DNA of 64,000 nucleotides, from the NCBI RefSeq assembly GCF_028736925.1, contig NZ_JAQZAT010000021.1:17681-81680 (forward strand). The letters are read 5' to 3'. Made by a program: the position numbers and the translations under genes. This DNA is from Flavivirga sp. 57AJ16 (GTDB lineage: Bacteria; Bacteroidota; Bacteroidia; Flavobacteriales; Flavobacteriaceae). The notes below the pieces were generated by a model that was given only the letters and a program-made list of their open reading frames with translations, was not told the origin of the DNA and did no database searches. Position 1 is the stretch's first letter. Each line of letters begins with the position of its first letter. This document shows, one piece after another, positions 1 through 7,656 of the stretch.

Positions 1-1
1 C

Positions 2-73
2 CGAGTTATGGCAAAACAATATAAAGATGAGGTGGGACCATGGGAGGCTTTTATCCCTATTTTAAATAAATAA
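2..73 (+). CDS. C-terminal end of an unidentified protein
   Basis: An open frame runs in from the left edge and stops at TAA 71-73, giving a 23-residue tail that ends PWEAFIPILNK. It lies 4 bases before the DinB gene on the same strand, so it is probably the preceding gene of the same transcript. The fragment is too short to assign to a family. Confidence 0.5.
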   Translation, partial: RVMAKQYKDEVGPWEAFIPILNK

Positions 74-77
74 AAAT

Positions 78-587
78 ATGTCTATTAAAGAGATTATAAA
101 AGCATTGGAAAACAACCAACAAGTATTTAAAAGTCTTTTAATATCTAAAGGAGAGGAACAATATTTATGGAAACCCGAGCCTGTAAAATGGAGCTTGCTA
201 GAAATTGTGTGCCATTTATTAGATGAGGAACGGGACGATTTTAAAGCCCGTGTAAAACACGTTCTTGAAACCCCTTTAAAGGCATTGATACCTATTGATC
301 CCGAAGGATGGGTTAAAGAAAGAGCCTATATAACCAGGGATTATAATCAAACACTTCAAGCTTTTTTAGAAGAACGCCATAAATCCGTTACGTGGTTAAA
401 AAGTCAAATACATGCCAATTGGGATAACCAATTAACACATCCCAAGTTGGGCGATATGTCGGCGAAGTTATTTTTAACGAATTGGTTGGCTCACGATTAT
501 TTACATATTAGACAAATTTTAAGGTACCATTATAATTATTTAAAACAGAAAACCAATATTGATTTGGGATATGCAGGGAGCTGGTAA
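78..587 (+). CDS. DinB-family putative metal-dependent enzyme
   Basis: A 169-residue protein with the DinB/YfiT four-helix-bundle pattern. Candidate metal ligands are H46 (in EIVCHLL) and H139 and H143 (in LAHDYLHIRQ), the usual three-histidine site. DinB-like proteins are metal-binding hydrolases or thiol transferases whose substrates are mostly unknown, so only the family is called. It is cytoplasmic with no signal peptide. It is followed after 14 bases by a GNAT acetyltransferase, so the two are probably co-transcribed. Confidence 0.85.
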   Translation: MSIKEIIKALENNQQVFKSLLISKGEEQYLWKPEPVKWSLLEIVCHLLDEERDDFKARVKHVLETPLKALIPIDPEGWVKERAYITRDYNQTLQAFLEERHKSVTWLKSQIHANWDNQLTHPKLGDMSAKLFLTNWLAHDYLHIRQILRYHYNYLKQKTNIDLGYAGSW

Positions 588-601
588 AAAATGAAGTTAT
601 T

Positions 602-1153
602 ATGACATTTCGTATAGAAACACAACGATTAATTTTAAGGGAATTAAGACTATCTGATTTAGAAGGTATGTTCGAGTTGGATTCTAATCCGGAAGTACAT
701 AAATATTTAGGTAATAAGCCTATAAAAACCAAAGAGGAATCCCTAAAGATTTTAGAGGATGTTATCAATCAATATACAAAACACGGTATTGGCCGATGGG
801 CTTTGATTAATAAAGAAACCCAGGAGTTTATGGGATGGTCTGGGCTAAAGCTCAATACAGAAGGCCATATGAACGGTTTTACCGAATTTTACGATGTAGG
901 CTACAGATTAATAAAACGTTTTTGGGGTAAAGGGTATGCAACAGAATCTGGTAAAGCAGCAGTCGATTATGCTTTTAGGGTTTTAAAACTTCCAGAATTA
1001 TATGGCATCACAGAAATGGGAAACCAAGCCTCCCACAAGGCCCTTTTAAAATTAGGATTAAAGTATGTCGAAGATTTTTATTATGAAAAAGAAAAATTAA
1101 AACTTCGTTGGTATAAAATTGAAAACAAAGAGCTATGCAAAAACAATGTTTAG
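602..1153 (+). CDS. GNAT N-acetyltransferase (RimJ/RimL type)
   Basis: A 183-residue single-domain GNAT protein. The start (ETQRLILRELRLSDL) is the classic RimJ/RimL opening. The acetyl-CoA loop is seen around residues 109-116 (RFWGKGYA), followed by NQASHKALLKLG, typical of the C-terminal half. It transfers an acetyl group from acetyl-CoA to an amine, but the substrate cannot be told from sequence. Its last 19 bases overlap the next gene, indicating translational coupling. Confidence 0.9.
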   Translation: MTFRIETQRLILRELRLSDLEGMFELDSNPEVHKYLGNKPIKTKEESLKILEDVINQYTKHGIGRWALINKETQEFMGWSGLKLNTEGHMNGFTEFYDVGYRLIKRFWGKGYATESGKAAVDYAFRVLKLPELYGITEMGNQASHKALLKLGLKYVEDFYYEKEKLKLRWYKIENKELCKNNV

Positions 1154-1485
1154 AATGTGGAGATAATCTAGTTGGCAGAATAGATAAGAAATTCTGTAGT
1201 GATGGTTGTCGAAATGCTTATAACAATAAGGTAAACAAAGACAGTAAAAATTTAATACGCAATACCAATAATAGGTTACGCAAAAATTATAGAATTTTAG
1301 AAACGCTCAATCCAGCACAAAAAACAAAAACATCCCGCGCCAAGCTTATAGAAGCCGGTTTCGATTTTAACTATTTTACGAGTATCTATACAACAAAGGC
1401 GGGCACTGTTTATTACTTTGTGTACGATCAGGGGTATTTACCCCTGGAAGGGGATTATTATGCATTGGTGAAAAGAGACAGTTGA
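1135..1485 (+). CDS. Small zinc-ribbon protein
   Basis: A 116-residue protein with an N-terminal zinc ribbon made of C5xxC8 and C21xxxC25, then a basic helical stretch and a conserved C-terminal part (AGFDFNYFTSIYTTKAGTVYYF...YDQGYLPL). It overlaps the GNAT gene in another frame. A clear paralogue lies near the far end of the window (60752-61144) with the same cysteine spacing and C-terminal pattern. Function is unknown; nucleic-acid or protein binding is a guess from the zinc ribbon. Confidence 0.8.
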   Translation: MQKQCLECGDNLVGRIDKKFCSDGCRNAYNNKVNKDSKNLIRNTNNRLRKNYRILETLNPAQKTKTSRAKLIEAGFDFNYFTSIYTTKAGTVYYFVYDQGYLPLEGDYYALVKRDS

Positions 1486-1488
1486 TTT

Positions 1489-1965
1489 CTATTTCCAGTT
1501 TTGTCCTTTTAAGGCCAGGGCGGCTTTAAGGATATCTTTTTGGCTTATCTGCCCGACTAGTTTACCATTTTCAACAATAGGAAAACGTCTTCGCTTAGAT
1601 TCGAGAAATTTATTGGCAGCATCAAAAATATTCATATTGCCATCAATAGTTTCAACATTTTTAACCATATGCTTTTCAACGGTGGCGTCTTTGTCCATAG
1701 GCATGTTATAATACCTGCTTTCACTTATTTGTTTAATACAATCCCCTTCAGATATAACACCTATTAATTCGTTTTTTTCATTTATTACGGGACCTCCTGA
1801 AATTCTATATTTTATTATAGCATCAATGACCTGTTCGACTCTTTGGTCTGATCTAAATGTAATCAAATTTGTGGTCATATAATCACTAACCTTAATTGGG
1901 GTGTTGGGGGTAGCTGTAGCCTTTTTTGTTTTTTTTCGTGAAGCTAGAAAACTTTTTATTCCCAT
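1489..1965 (-). CDS. CBS-domain protein
   Basis: A 158-residue protein made almost entirely of two CBS motifs (about residues 27-82 and 93-150; VSDYMTTNLITF, GVISEGD, VGQISQKDIL). A CBS pair usually binds adenosyl nucleotides or senses energy state and regulates a partner. No catalytic domain is attached and no partner is adjacent. A short basic N-terminal tail (SRKKTKKAT) precedes the domains. It converges with the zinc-ribbon gene, leaving 3 bases between the stops. Confidence 0.88.
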   Translation of the reverse strand: MGIKSFLASRKKTKKATATPNTPIKVSDYMTTNLITFRSDQRVEQVIDAIIKYRISGGPVINEKNELIGVISEGDCIKQISESRYYNMPMDKDATVEKHMVKNVETIDGNMNIFDAANKFLESKRRRFPIVENGKLVGQISQKDILKAALALKGQNWK

Positions 1966-2054
1966 GATAACTGAATTTAGTAAACTTAAATATAGTTATT
2001 ATTTTTAGATTTTCCTAAAGATGTTTTTTCATGTCAGGGGAATTTTAATAAATA

Positions 2055-2074
2055 ATGATATACCATGGTATCAT
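2055..2074. promoter_or_regulatory. Inverted repeat ATGATA-N8-TATCAT
   Basis: ATGATA (2055-2060) and TATCAT (2069-2074) flank an 8-base spacer whose core is itself palindromic (TACCATGGTA). It lies in the divergent intergenic region between the CBS gene and the TPR-like gene, a plausible place for a regulator to act on both. The binding protein is unknown. The half-sites equal those of the palindrome at 40768-40781, but the spacing differs. Confidence 0.3.
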
Positions 2075-2197
2075 AAAGATGCCATATAATTTCCAGAGTA
2101 GACAGCTACTTTTCTTAATTTAAAATAATTAGCATTCTTTTAAGGGTTTAAATGTTAATTTTTTATAGTTTTAGCACGTTAAAATAAATATAAGAAG

Positions 2198-2911
2198 ATG
2201 AAAAGACTATTTGGTTTGATTTTATTGGCGAGCGGCTTGATGTTAAATGCACAAAGTAACCCGGAATTAATAAAACATTACGAAGCTTATTACAAGCAAA
2301 TGAAAGCTCAAGGGGATGTACAGGGTATTATAAATGGGATGACGCATTTAAATTTATTAGCACCATCTAAAGCAAGAAAGGATACTTTGGCTTATTTATA
2401 TATGAGCGAAGGTAAATATATGCAAGCCCTCAATACCATTGGAATAGAAAAAAGTACTACAGATTCTGATATTGCGGTTGAGGTAAAGGCATTGTCCTTA
2501 AAATCGGTTAAACAACCAAAATTGGCCATTGGATTTTTTGAGGAAATGTTTAAAAGAAATCCAAGCCCTTTAATTGCATATGAACTGGCAGAACTTAATT
2601 TGCAGATTCAAAACATGGCAGAAGCAGAAAAACATATTGCTTATGGTTTGGCAAACGCTAAGGACGATATGAAGAAAGCTTTTTACGAGACCCAAACACC
2701 TTATGAGGTCTCTTTAAAAGCGGCATTTATGTATTTAAACGCACTAACGACTTATAATAAGGACAAAAAAGCAAATATCGATGCAGCTGTCGATATTCTA
2801 GATGAAACTTTAAAAATGGCCCCTAGTTTTAATTTAATTCAATTAACAAAAAATGAATTGTTAAGGCAAAAGCAGGTGATGCAGACGCAAGCAGCACAGC
2901 CAAAAAACTAA
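2198..2911 (+). CDS. Secreted TPR-like protein
   Basis: A 237-residue protein with a Sec signal peptide (MKRLFGLILLASGLMLNAQS, cleavage near residue 19). The rest is alpha-helical with repeat-like pairs (LAYLYMSEGKYMQALNTIGI; IAYELAELNLQIQNMAEAEKHIAYGL) that resemble tetratricopeptide repeats. It is probably periplasmic and may mediate protein interactions. No enzyme motif is visible. It is monocistronic, with 232 bases upstream and a large repeat-rich gap downstream. Confidence 0.75.
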   Translation: MKRLFGLILLASGLMLNAQSNPELIKHYEAYYKQMKAQGDVQGIINGMTHLNLLAPSKARKDTLAYLYMSEGKYMQALNTIGIEKSTTDSDIAVEVKALSLKSVKQPKLAIGFFEEMFKRNPSPLIAYELAELNLQIQNMAEAEKHIAYGLANAKDDMKKAFYETQTPYEVSLKAAFMYLNALTTYNKDKKANIDAAVDILDETLKMAPSFNLIQLTKNELLRQKQVMQTQAAQPKN

Positions 2912-2974
2912 TAAAAAAGTCTTGTCATAAATAATTATATCGGACTTAAGAAAGGATTAAATTTAAGAAACAAC

Positions 2975-3150
2975 AAAAAAAAGAGGCTGTCTGAAAAGTG
3001 TCATTCAGAATGCAATGAAGAATCTCTCTATATTTGCACTAGATATTTACCTATTAATATACCGTTTTTTAGATTCTTCAGTCAGTTCCTCCCTGTCTGC
3101 CGACAGGCTTCTGAATGAAAATATATTACTTTTCTGACTGCCTCTTTTTT
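2975..3150. repeat. Palindromic intergenic element
   Basis: The ends are long imperfect inverted repeats: AAAAAAGAGGCTGTC then TGAAAAGT on the left, and ACTTTTC then TGACTGCCTCTTTTTT on the right. An inner pair is CATTCAG/CTGAATG. The A-rich and T-rich ends could also act as a terminator for the gene ending at 2911. A fragment of the same sequence recurs at 5217-5286, and the GTGTCATTCAGA core recurs at 39234-39352. Confidence 0.6.
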
Positions 3151-3192
3151 GTTCAAAATTGCCAACCTATTTTAGAGCGACATACTTTTTGT

Positions 3193-3518
3193 TTACTTTG
3201 CTATTTTTCTAAATCCAGAAGGCGTTTTAATAATATATAAGCCCGAAGGAAGCATATTGATCATGTTGTTTTCTTGTTTGATTGAGTTGGCTTTGGTTGA
3301 TTTAATTAAAACCCCAGTTGCATCATGGACGTTTACTTCATACCTTTTTTGACTATTTTCGGATACCGTGATTGTTTTGTTTATTATAATATGATATTAC
3401 TGGGATGGATAAAAATCTATTATTGTCCTCTCAGCCTGAAGCCCTTCGTTAACATGATTTTTGTTATCAACAACAATATATACGTATGCTCTACCATTAG
3501 AATCAGTGTATGAGTCTA
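3193..3518 (-). pseudogene. T9SS-exported protein, C-terminal sorting-domain relic
   Basis: On the minus strand one frame ends in a recognisable type A T9SS sorting domain: RYEVNVHDATGVLIK, then LPSGLYIIKTPSG and a basic end FRKIAK. This matches the usual beta-strand, NLPxGxYxI and lysine-rich pattern. Just upstream the frame shows IIDFYPS, like the FPNP linker that opens such domains, followed by an in-frame TAA at 3397-3399. No start codon exists, because the 5' side is cut off by the MITE at 3519. It is a truncated dead gene whose catalytic part is lost. Confidence 0.7.
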
Positions 3519-3681
3519 TATAGCTAAATCCATATAAAATAACATGAACCTTCACAGTAAAAGACCGATTTTCTTCGTTAAAAATACTCGCCGTAACTAG
3601 GCTATGCTTACGCTTTTTACCTATAACTTCAATTTTTTTATTTCTAAATATTCTATGCCATTTTATATCGACTTAGCTATA
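3519..3681. mobile_element. MITE A, copy 1 (uninterrupted)
   Basis: About 163 bp bounded by near-perfect inverted ends of about 25 bases. The left end begins TATAGCTAAATCCATATAAA; the right end, reverse-complemented, begins TATAGCTAAGTCGATATAAA. The interior is closely similar to the copy at 36657-36961. The flanking TA at each end would fit TA-target insertion, but this is not certain. No transposase is encoded, so it is a non-autonomous element. It contains the intact sequence AACTAGGCT, the 9-mer duplicated in copy 2. Confidence 0.72.
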
Positions 3682-3744
3682 CATCTTCCTTTCTAACATT
3701 AATATGTATTAAATAGGATATTTTATTTTAATTATTTAAATTCG

Positions 3745-3777
3745 TATTTTGCGATTCGCGAATCGCGAATCGCGAAT
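3745..3777 (+). promoter_or_regulatory. Promoter and tandem CGCGAAT operator
   Basis: A TATTTTGC sequence (3745-3752), resembling the Bacteroidota -7 element, is followed by three perfect tandem heptamers CGCGAAT (3757-3777). The first overlaps the palindrome GATTCGCGAATC (3753-3764). It sits 17 bases before the HTH gene. This is the position expected for autorepression by the HTH protein, as in many toxin-antitoxin operons. Confidence 0.55.
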
Positions 3778-3794
3778 TAATAAAGACAAGAATT

Positions 3795-4307
3795 ATGAAA
3801 AAACATAATGGTATGCGACCTCAGGATTTGGTTATTTTACTTAAGGTCATAGCTAAAGGAGATGAAGATTGGATAATGAAAGATATAGCTTATGAGTTAA
3901 GAATAAGTAATAGCGAAGTTAGTGAGTCTTTCAACCGTAGTGTTATAGCTGGTTTAATTGCTAGTGATAAGAAAATGGTGATGAAATTAGCGTTATTGGA
4001 GTTTTTGAAATTTGGATTAAAATATGTTTACCCACAAAGACCAGGTGGATTAGTACGTGGTGTAGTAACAGCCCATAGTGCAGCTCCTTTAGTAAATATT
4101 ATTCAAAGTGATGAAGTTTATGTTTGGCCATATGCTGAAAGTAATGATAGAGGGTTTTCAATAGAACCACTACATAATAATGTTCCAGAAGCAGCTTTAA
4201 AAGATAAAGTATTACATGAATTATTAGCCTTAGTCGACGCAATCCGTTTAGGCAATGTTAGAGAACAAAAAATTGCGATAGGGGAACTTGAAAAACATTT
4301 CAATTGA
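3795..4307 (+). CDS. Helix-turn-helix protein, probable antitoxin/autorepressor
   Basis: A 170-residue protein with an N-terminal winged-helix-like region (about residues 9-60: PQDLVILLKVIAKGD...MKDIAYELRISNSEVSESFNRSVIAGLI). The C-terminal part is helical and lacks a known motif. It overlaps a broken nucleotidyltransferase gene by 4 bases and has a tandem operator before its start. That layout (HTH first, NTase second) recalls AbiEi/AbiEii-type pairs. The assignment as antitoxin is inferred from this context. The reading frame is intact although the partner is dead. Confidence 0.65.
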   Translation: MKKHNGMRPQDLVILLKVIAKGDEDWIMKDIAYELRISNSEVSESFNRSVIAGLIASDKKMVMKLALLEFLKFGLKYVYPQRPGGLVRGVVTAHSAAPLVNIIQSDEVYVWPYAESNDRGFSIEPLHNNVPEAALKDKVLHELLALVDAIRLGNVREQKIAIGELEKHFN

Positions 4308-4983
4308 AAAACACCATAATAAATAGAAAGATTATAGAGCGTGTCGCTCAAGCACTTGGAGAATTAAATAATGAAGTTATTTATGTTGGTGGAGCCACAG
4401 CCTATATGTAAATGATCCTGCTGCGGATGATGTAAGACCTACAAAAGATATTGATATCAGTATTAAAATAGCATCACTCTCACATCTTGAAGAAATTAGA
4501 GAAAAACTAGTAGCCAAAGGATTTAAGCAAACCGCTGATTTAGATGTCATTTGTAGATTCAAATTAGATGATATATTAATAGATGTCATGGGAACAAAAC
4601 CAATTGGATGAGCGCCAGCAAACCCGTGGTTTGAAGCAGGGTTCGAAAATAGAGAACAAATAGATGTTGAAGGACAAACCATAAATATAATGACATTGCC
4701 ATACTTTTTTGCAAGTAAATTTGTTGCACATTCAGACCGAGGAGGTAATGATCCAAGAATGAGTCATGATTTTGAGGATATTATATATATCCTAGATAAT
4801 AGAGCGGATTGGCATGAGATTATTAAAAATACAGATATAGATGTTAAGTCTTATTTGCTAGAACAGTTTCAAAATATTTTAGAATCAAGCAGGATGCAAG
4901 AAGCCATATTAGGTAATCTGTACTATGAAACACAGGAAGTACGATACAAAATGATAATAGGAAAAATTGAACAACTATTTTAA
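4304..4983 (+). pseudogene. Nucleotidyltransferase (AbiEii-like toxin partner), broken
   Basis: The frame starts at TTG 4304, overlapping the HTH gene, and shows the nucleotidyltransferase opening EVIYVGGATA. It is frameshifted near 4400 by a small deletion, giving TAA at 4409-4411. It resumes in the next frame as NDPAADDVRPTKDIDIS, with DIDIS being the nucleotide-binding acidic pair. A second lesion is TGA at 4609-4611, where family context (IG-x-APANPWF) expects Trp. The last part, including DPRMSHDFEDIIYILDN, is open to 4983. With two independent lesions the toxin half is inactive. Confidence 0.8.
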
Positions 4984-4987
4984 TATT

Positions 4988-5107
4988 AGAAGTACTAATG
5001 CTTCCGCAGAAGCTTTCAATGCCAAGATCAAAGAATTCAGAGCTCAATTCAGGGGCGTTAGGGAGGTGAAATTCTTCCTCTTTAGACTAACTAAATTATA
5101 TGCGTAA
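4988..5107 (+). pseudogene. Transposase C-terminal fragment (ISL3/ISAon1-like)
   Basis: Forty codons read RSTNASAEAFNAKIKEF, then RAQFRGVREVKFF and an end LTKLYA followed by TAA. This is the characteristic tail of ISL3-type DDE transposases of Bacteroidota. The rest of the transposase is absent because the upstream sequence is the nucleotidyltransferase relic. It marks an old insertion or deletion junction about 4 bases after the relic's stop. Confidence 0.72.
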
Positions 5108-5216
5108 TTTATGACCTCCCCAAGAATATTGCTTGATCCTATATTATGTTTTTAAGGTATTATTCACAGCTTCGCTGCTACCTTCTTAACAAAATATTTT
5201 TTGTTTCTCGGTAATA

Positions 5217-5286
5217 TTCAGAATGACACTTTTCAGACCTCTTTTATTTTATTAAAAACTGTCAACCTATTTTAGGACGGGACAAA
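5217..5286. repeat. Partial second copy of the 3.1 kb flank repeat
   Basis: TTCAGAATGACACTTTTCAG followed by CCTCTTTT and then TCAACCTATTTTAGGACG resembles 3130-3180 (CTGACTGCCTCTTTTTT, then CCAACCTATTTTAGAGCG). The two copies are in the same orientation and bracket the decayed island between them. Confidence 0.5.
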
Positions 5287-5290
5287 TAGT

Positions 5291-5320
5291 AAAAAAGCAC
5301 CCCATTTGGGATGCTTTTTT
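5291..5320. terminator. Bidirectional intrinsic terminator
   Basis: A hairpin with arms AAAAAAGCACCCCA and TGGGATGCTTTTTT (one bulged pair) with T-runs on both strands. It lies 28 bases beyond the stop of the minus-strand beta-helix lipoprotein gene, which it would terminate. Confidence 0.75.
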
Positions 5321-5347
5321 GTCTAAAAAGATATATTTTATTACTAT

Positions 5348-7387
5348 TTATAGACCAGCATTTCTCCAAGTCCATCCAGAAATATCTAATGCCGTAGCAT
5401 CTTTTCCAGAATTAAGTGTATATTTATCAGTCTCTCCAGATAGTAGAGTTGCATCAGCATTGGCACCTTCTATTTGTACATTAGATAAAGCACCACCATC
5501 TTTCATGTCTAAATCTACGTCATAACCAGTTAAATGTAAACCAGTAATGGTTCCACCAGATTGTTTTTTAAATTGTAAACCAGTTCCACCTACACTAGAA
5601 ATAGCCGTGATATTAGTAAAAGTTGGATTTCCATTGTCTTTGTCTCCTTCAAAAACAGTTGAGAAACCGGCAACCGTATGAGAAATATAAGCATTAGTTA
5701 CAGATCCATTCCACCCTTCGGTCCAGTCGATAGAATCATCATCATTGTTTTCTAAGTATAAGTTAGATGCAGAAACAGTTCCACCAAAAAACTCAACCCC
5801 ATCATCAGAACCATTTATAACGGAAATGTTTTCTATAACAGTTTCAGAACCAACTGCATATAGCGAAAGACCATTGTATTGAGACTCAGAGTTGATTTGA
5901 GCTCCGGTTCCTTTAAGTACTAAATATGTTATAGAACCAGAGTTATCATTATCAGTTGTGCCACCATATACAAAACCACCTATTTCAGCTACAGCATCAA
6001 TGCCAGCAGTAGTTGTAGCATTACCACAAATAGTTAAACCTCCCCAGTCTCCACCATTTGCAGCTGTAGATGAAATTACAACGGGATCAGATTCGGTACC
6101 TTGAATATCTATTTCACCACCTTGTAAAACTGCAATGTAAACACCAGTACCACCGTCTCTGGCAGTAATTTTAGTTCCTGCAGGAATTGTTAATTTAGCA
6201 CCACTTTGAACAATATAAGAAGAGTTTAATGTGTAGTTTACTGAAGCGTTTAAAGTAACGTTACCCGTAACAGCACCTTGTAAAAGGCTACTTTCAAATG
6301 ATAAATTTGTATCTACCCAATCAAAGTCTGAAGCAGCTACAGTAGGAACAACAGAAGTATTTAAAGAATAAAAGTATTCTCCTGTTTCTAATTGTTTTTC
6401 AGGAGTTGCATGAGCAACAGGTGAGTAACCATCGTTAAAAATGACATTTGCAGTATCTCCACCGTCTTTCATATCTAAATCTACATCATAACCACTTAAA
6501 GAAAGTCCATCAATAGTAGCTCCAGATTGTAATTTGAATTGTAATGCAGTACCACCTACAGTTGAAATTGCCGTTATATTCGTGAATTTTGGATTTCCAT
6601 TTGTTTTGTCTCCTTCAAACACAGTTGAGAAATTAGCGATAGTATGAGATATATAAGCATTTGTTACAGACCCATTCCACCCTTCAGTCCAATCGATAGA
6701 ATCATCATCATTGTTCTCTAAATATAAATTCGTTGCAGAAACAGTTCCACCGAAAAACTCAACGCCATCATCAGAACCATTTATTACTGCTACGTTATCT
6801 ACTAATGTGCCAGAACCAACTGCATAAAAAGAAACCCCGTTATATTGAGATTGTGTATTGATTTGCGCTCCAGTACCAACAATTTGTAAATATCTTATAA
6901 TTCCAGAACTATCTGTATCGTCAGTACCTCCGTAAATAAAACCACCAACTTCGGCTTGAGCATCAACACCAGCAGTAGTAGTCGCTTTTCCACACAAGGT
7001 TAAACCTCCCCAGTCACCACGATTTCCATCAGCAGATGACATTACAACCGGATTTCCTGCATTACCATTAATGTTAATTTCCCCGCCTTTTAAAACAGCG
7101 ATATATACATCTGTACCACCATTATCGGCAAGAATTTTAGTGCCAGCAGGAATACTTAATGAAGCGCCGTCTGCTATAATAAATTGACCTGTTAAATTAT
7201 AAACGGTTGAAGCTTTAAGAGTATAGTTTTCTTCTAAAGTACCATTCATAACCCCAGCCTCTAAGTTTTCAATAACTTTAGCCTCAGAAGGAGCTATTGG
7301 CGCTGGATCATCAGAGCTACAGCTGGTTAAACTAATAGCAGTAAATGCTAATGCCACAGCAATTAATTTTAAAGATAATTTTTTCAT
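5348..7387 (-). CDS. Surface lipoprotein with two tandem beta-helix repeats
   Basis: A 679-residue protein with a lipoprotein signal (lipobox SLTSC, lipidated C23) and a short linker. Two near-identical modules of about 300 residues follow, at about residues 40-345 and 370-650. Each runs YTLKASTVYNL/IPAGTKI, GDWGGLT, SDDGVEFFGGTVSA, NNDDDSIDWTEGWNG and GYDVDLDMKDGG. Many short beta-strand turns and the SIPAGTKI motif suggest a right-handed beta-helix. The acidic NNDDDSIDW turn could bind a cation. It lies downstream of a TonB receptor on the same strand, suggesting a surface partner that captures a ligand, but each gene has its own repeat-array promoter. The ligand is unknown. Confidence 0.8.
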   Translation of the reverse strand: MKKLSLKLIAVALAFTAISLTSCSSDDPAPIAPSEAKVIENLEAGVMNGTLEENYTLKASTVYNLTGQFIIADGASLSIPAGTKILADNGGTDVYIAVLKGGEININGNAGNPVVMSSADGNRGDWGGLTLCGKATTTAGVDAQAEVGGFIYGGTDDTDSSGIIRYLQIVGTGAQINTQSQYNGVSFYAVGSGTLVDNVAVINGSDDGVEFFGGTVSATNLYLENNDDDSIDWTEGWNGSVTNAYISHTIANFSTVFEGDKTNGNPKFTNITAISTVGGTALQFKLQSGATIDGLSLSGYDVDLDMKDGGDTANVIFNDGYSPVAHATPEKQLETGEYFYSLNTSVVPTVAASDFDWVDTNLSFESSLLQGAVTGNVTLNASVNYTLNSSYIVQSGAKLTIPAGTKITARDGGTGVYIAVLQGGEIDIQGTESDPVVISSTAANGGDWGGLTICGNATTTAGIDAVAEIGGFVYGGTTDNDNSGSITYLVLKGTGAQINSESQYNGLSLYAVGSETVIENISVINGSDDGVEFFGGTVSASNLYLENNDDDSIDWTEGWNGSVTNAYISHTVAGFSTVFEGDKDNGNPTFTNITAISSVGGTGLQFKKQSGGTITGLHLTGYDVDLDMKDGGALSNVQIEGANADATLLSGETDKYTLNSGKDATALDISGWTWRNAGL

Positions 7388-7416
7388 TTTTGATTTTTAT
7401 TATTTTATAATAGTTA

Positions 7417-7533
7417 TGCAAAGAAAATCGATTCATTTCTCCTTTTGTTTACTAGAATATTAAACGTAGGTTACGTTTTGTTGTTAAATTATGTGCTTTT
7501 GTTACCAAAAGGTTAACTATGTATAACCGATGT
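7417..7533 (-). promoter_or_regulatory. Promoter with period-11 repeat array (lipoprotein gene)
   Basis: Read on the plus strand: TGCAAAGAA (7417-7425) is the same element found before the next two genes. ATTAAAC at 7459 and GTTACG at 7470 stand in the same register as in those promoters. A clean triple follows: GTTACC at 7501, GTTAAC at 7512 and ATAACC at 7523, exactly 11 bases apart. Direct repeats with 11-base period are the binding pattern of OmpR/PhoB-type regulators. The regulator here is not known. Confidence 0.55.
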
Positions 7534-7603
7534 TTTGATGTTTCGTTTTTTGTTCTTTTAAATTAATTTTTATTTGTGTTTTTGTAATATTTATTAAAAA
7601 GAG

Positions 7604-7627
7604 AACCTCAAAGATTTCCTTGAGGTT
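7604..7627 (-). terminator. Intrinsic terminator of the TonB receptor gene
   Basis: AACCTCAA and TTGAGGTT form an 8-bp stem. On the minus strand it is followed by CTCTTTTTAATAAA. It lies 30 bases past the receptor's stop codon. Confidence 0.75.
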
Positions 7628-7656
7628 TTAGACGGTTCTACGATTTAATTGTATGT

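Noticed and set aside
3519..3672. Extension of the T9SS relic through the adjacent open minus-strand frame
   Set aside because: The frame is open, but these bases have near-perfect inverted ends and a second copy at 36.7 kb, so they are a MITE rather than protein-coding sequence.
4609..4611. TGA read as tryptophan in the nucleotidyltransferase
   Set aside because: All intact genes in the window use TGG for Trp and several end in TGA, and the same gene also has a frameshift, so it is a nonsense lesion.
4377..4682. 101-codon minus-strand frame over the nucleotidyltransferase relic
   Set aside because: The plus strand carries recognisable nucleotidyltransferase motifs in the same bases; the minus frame has no recognisable sequence.
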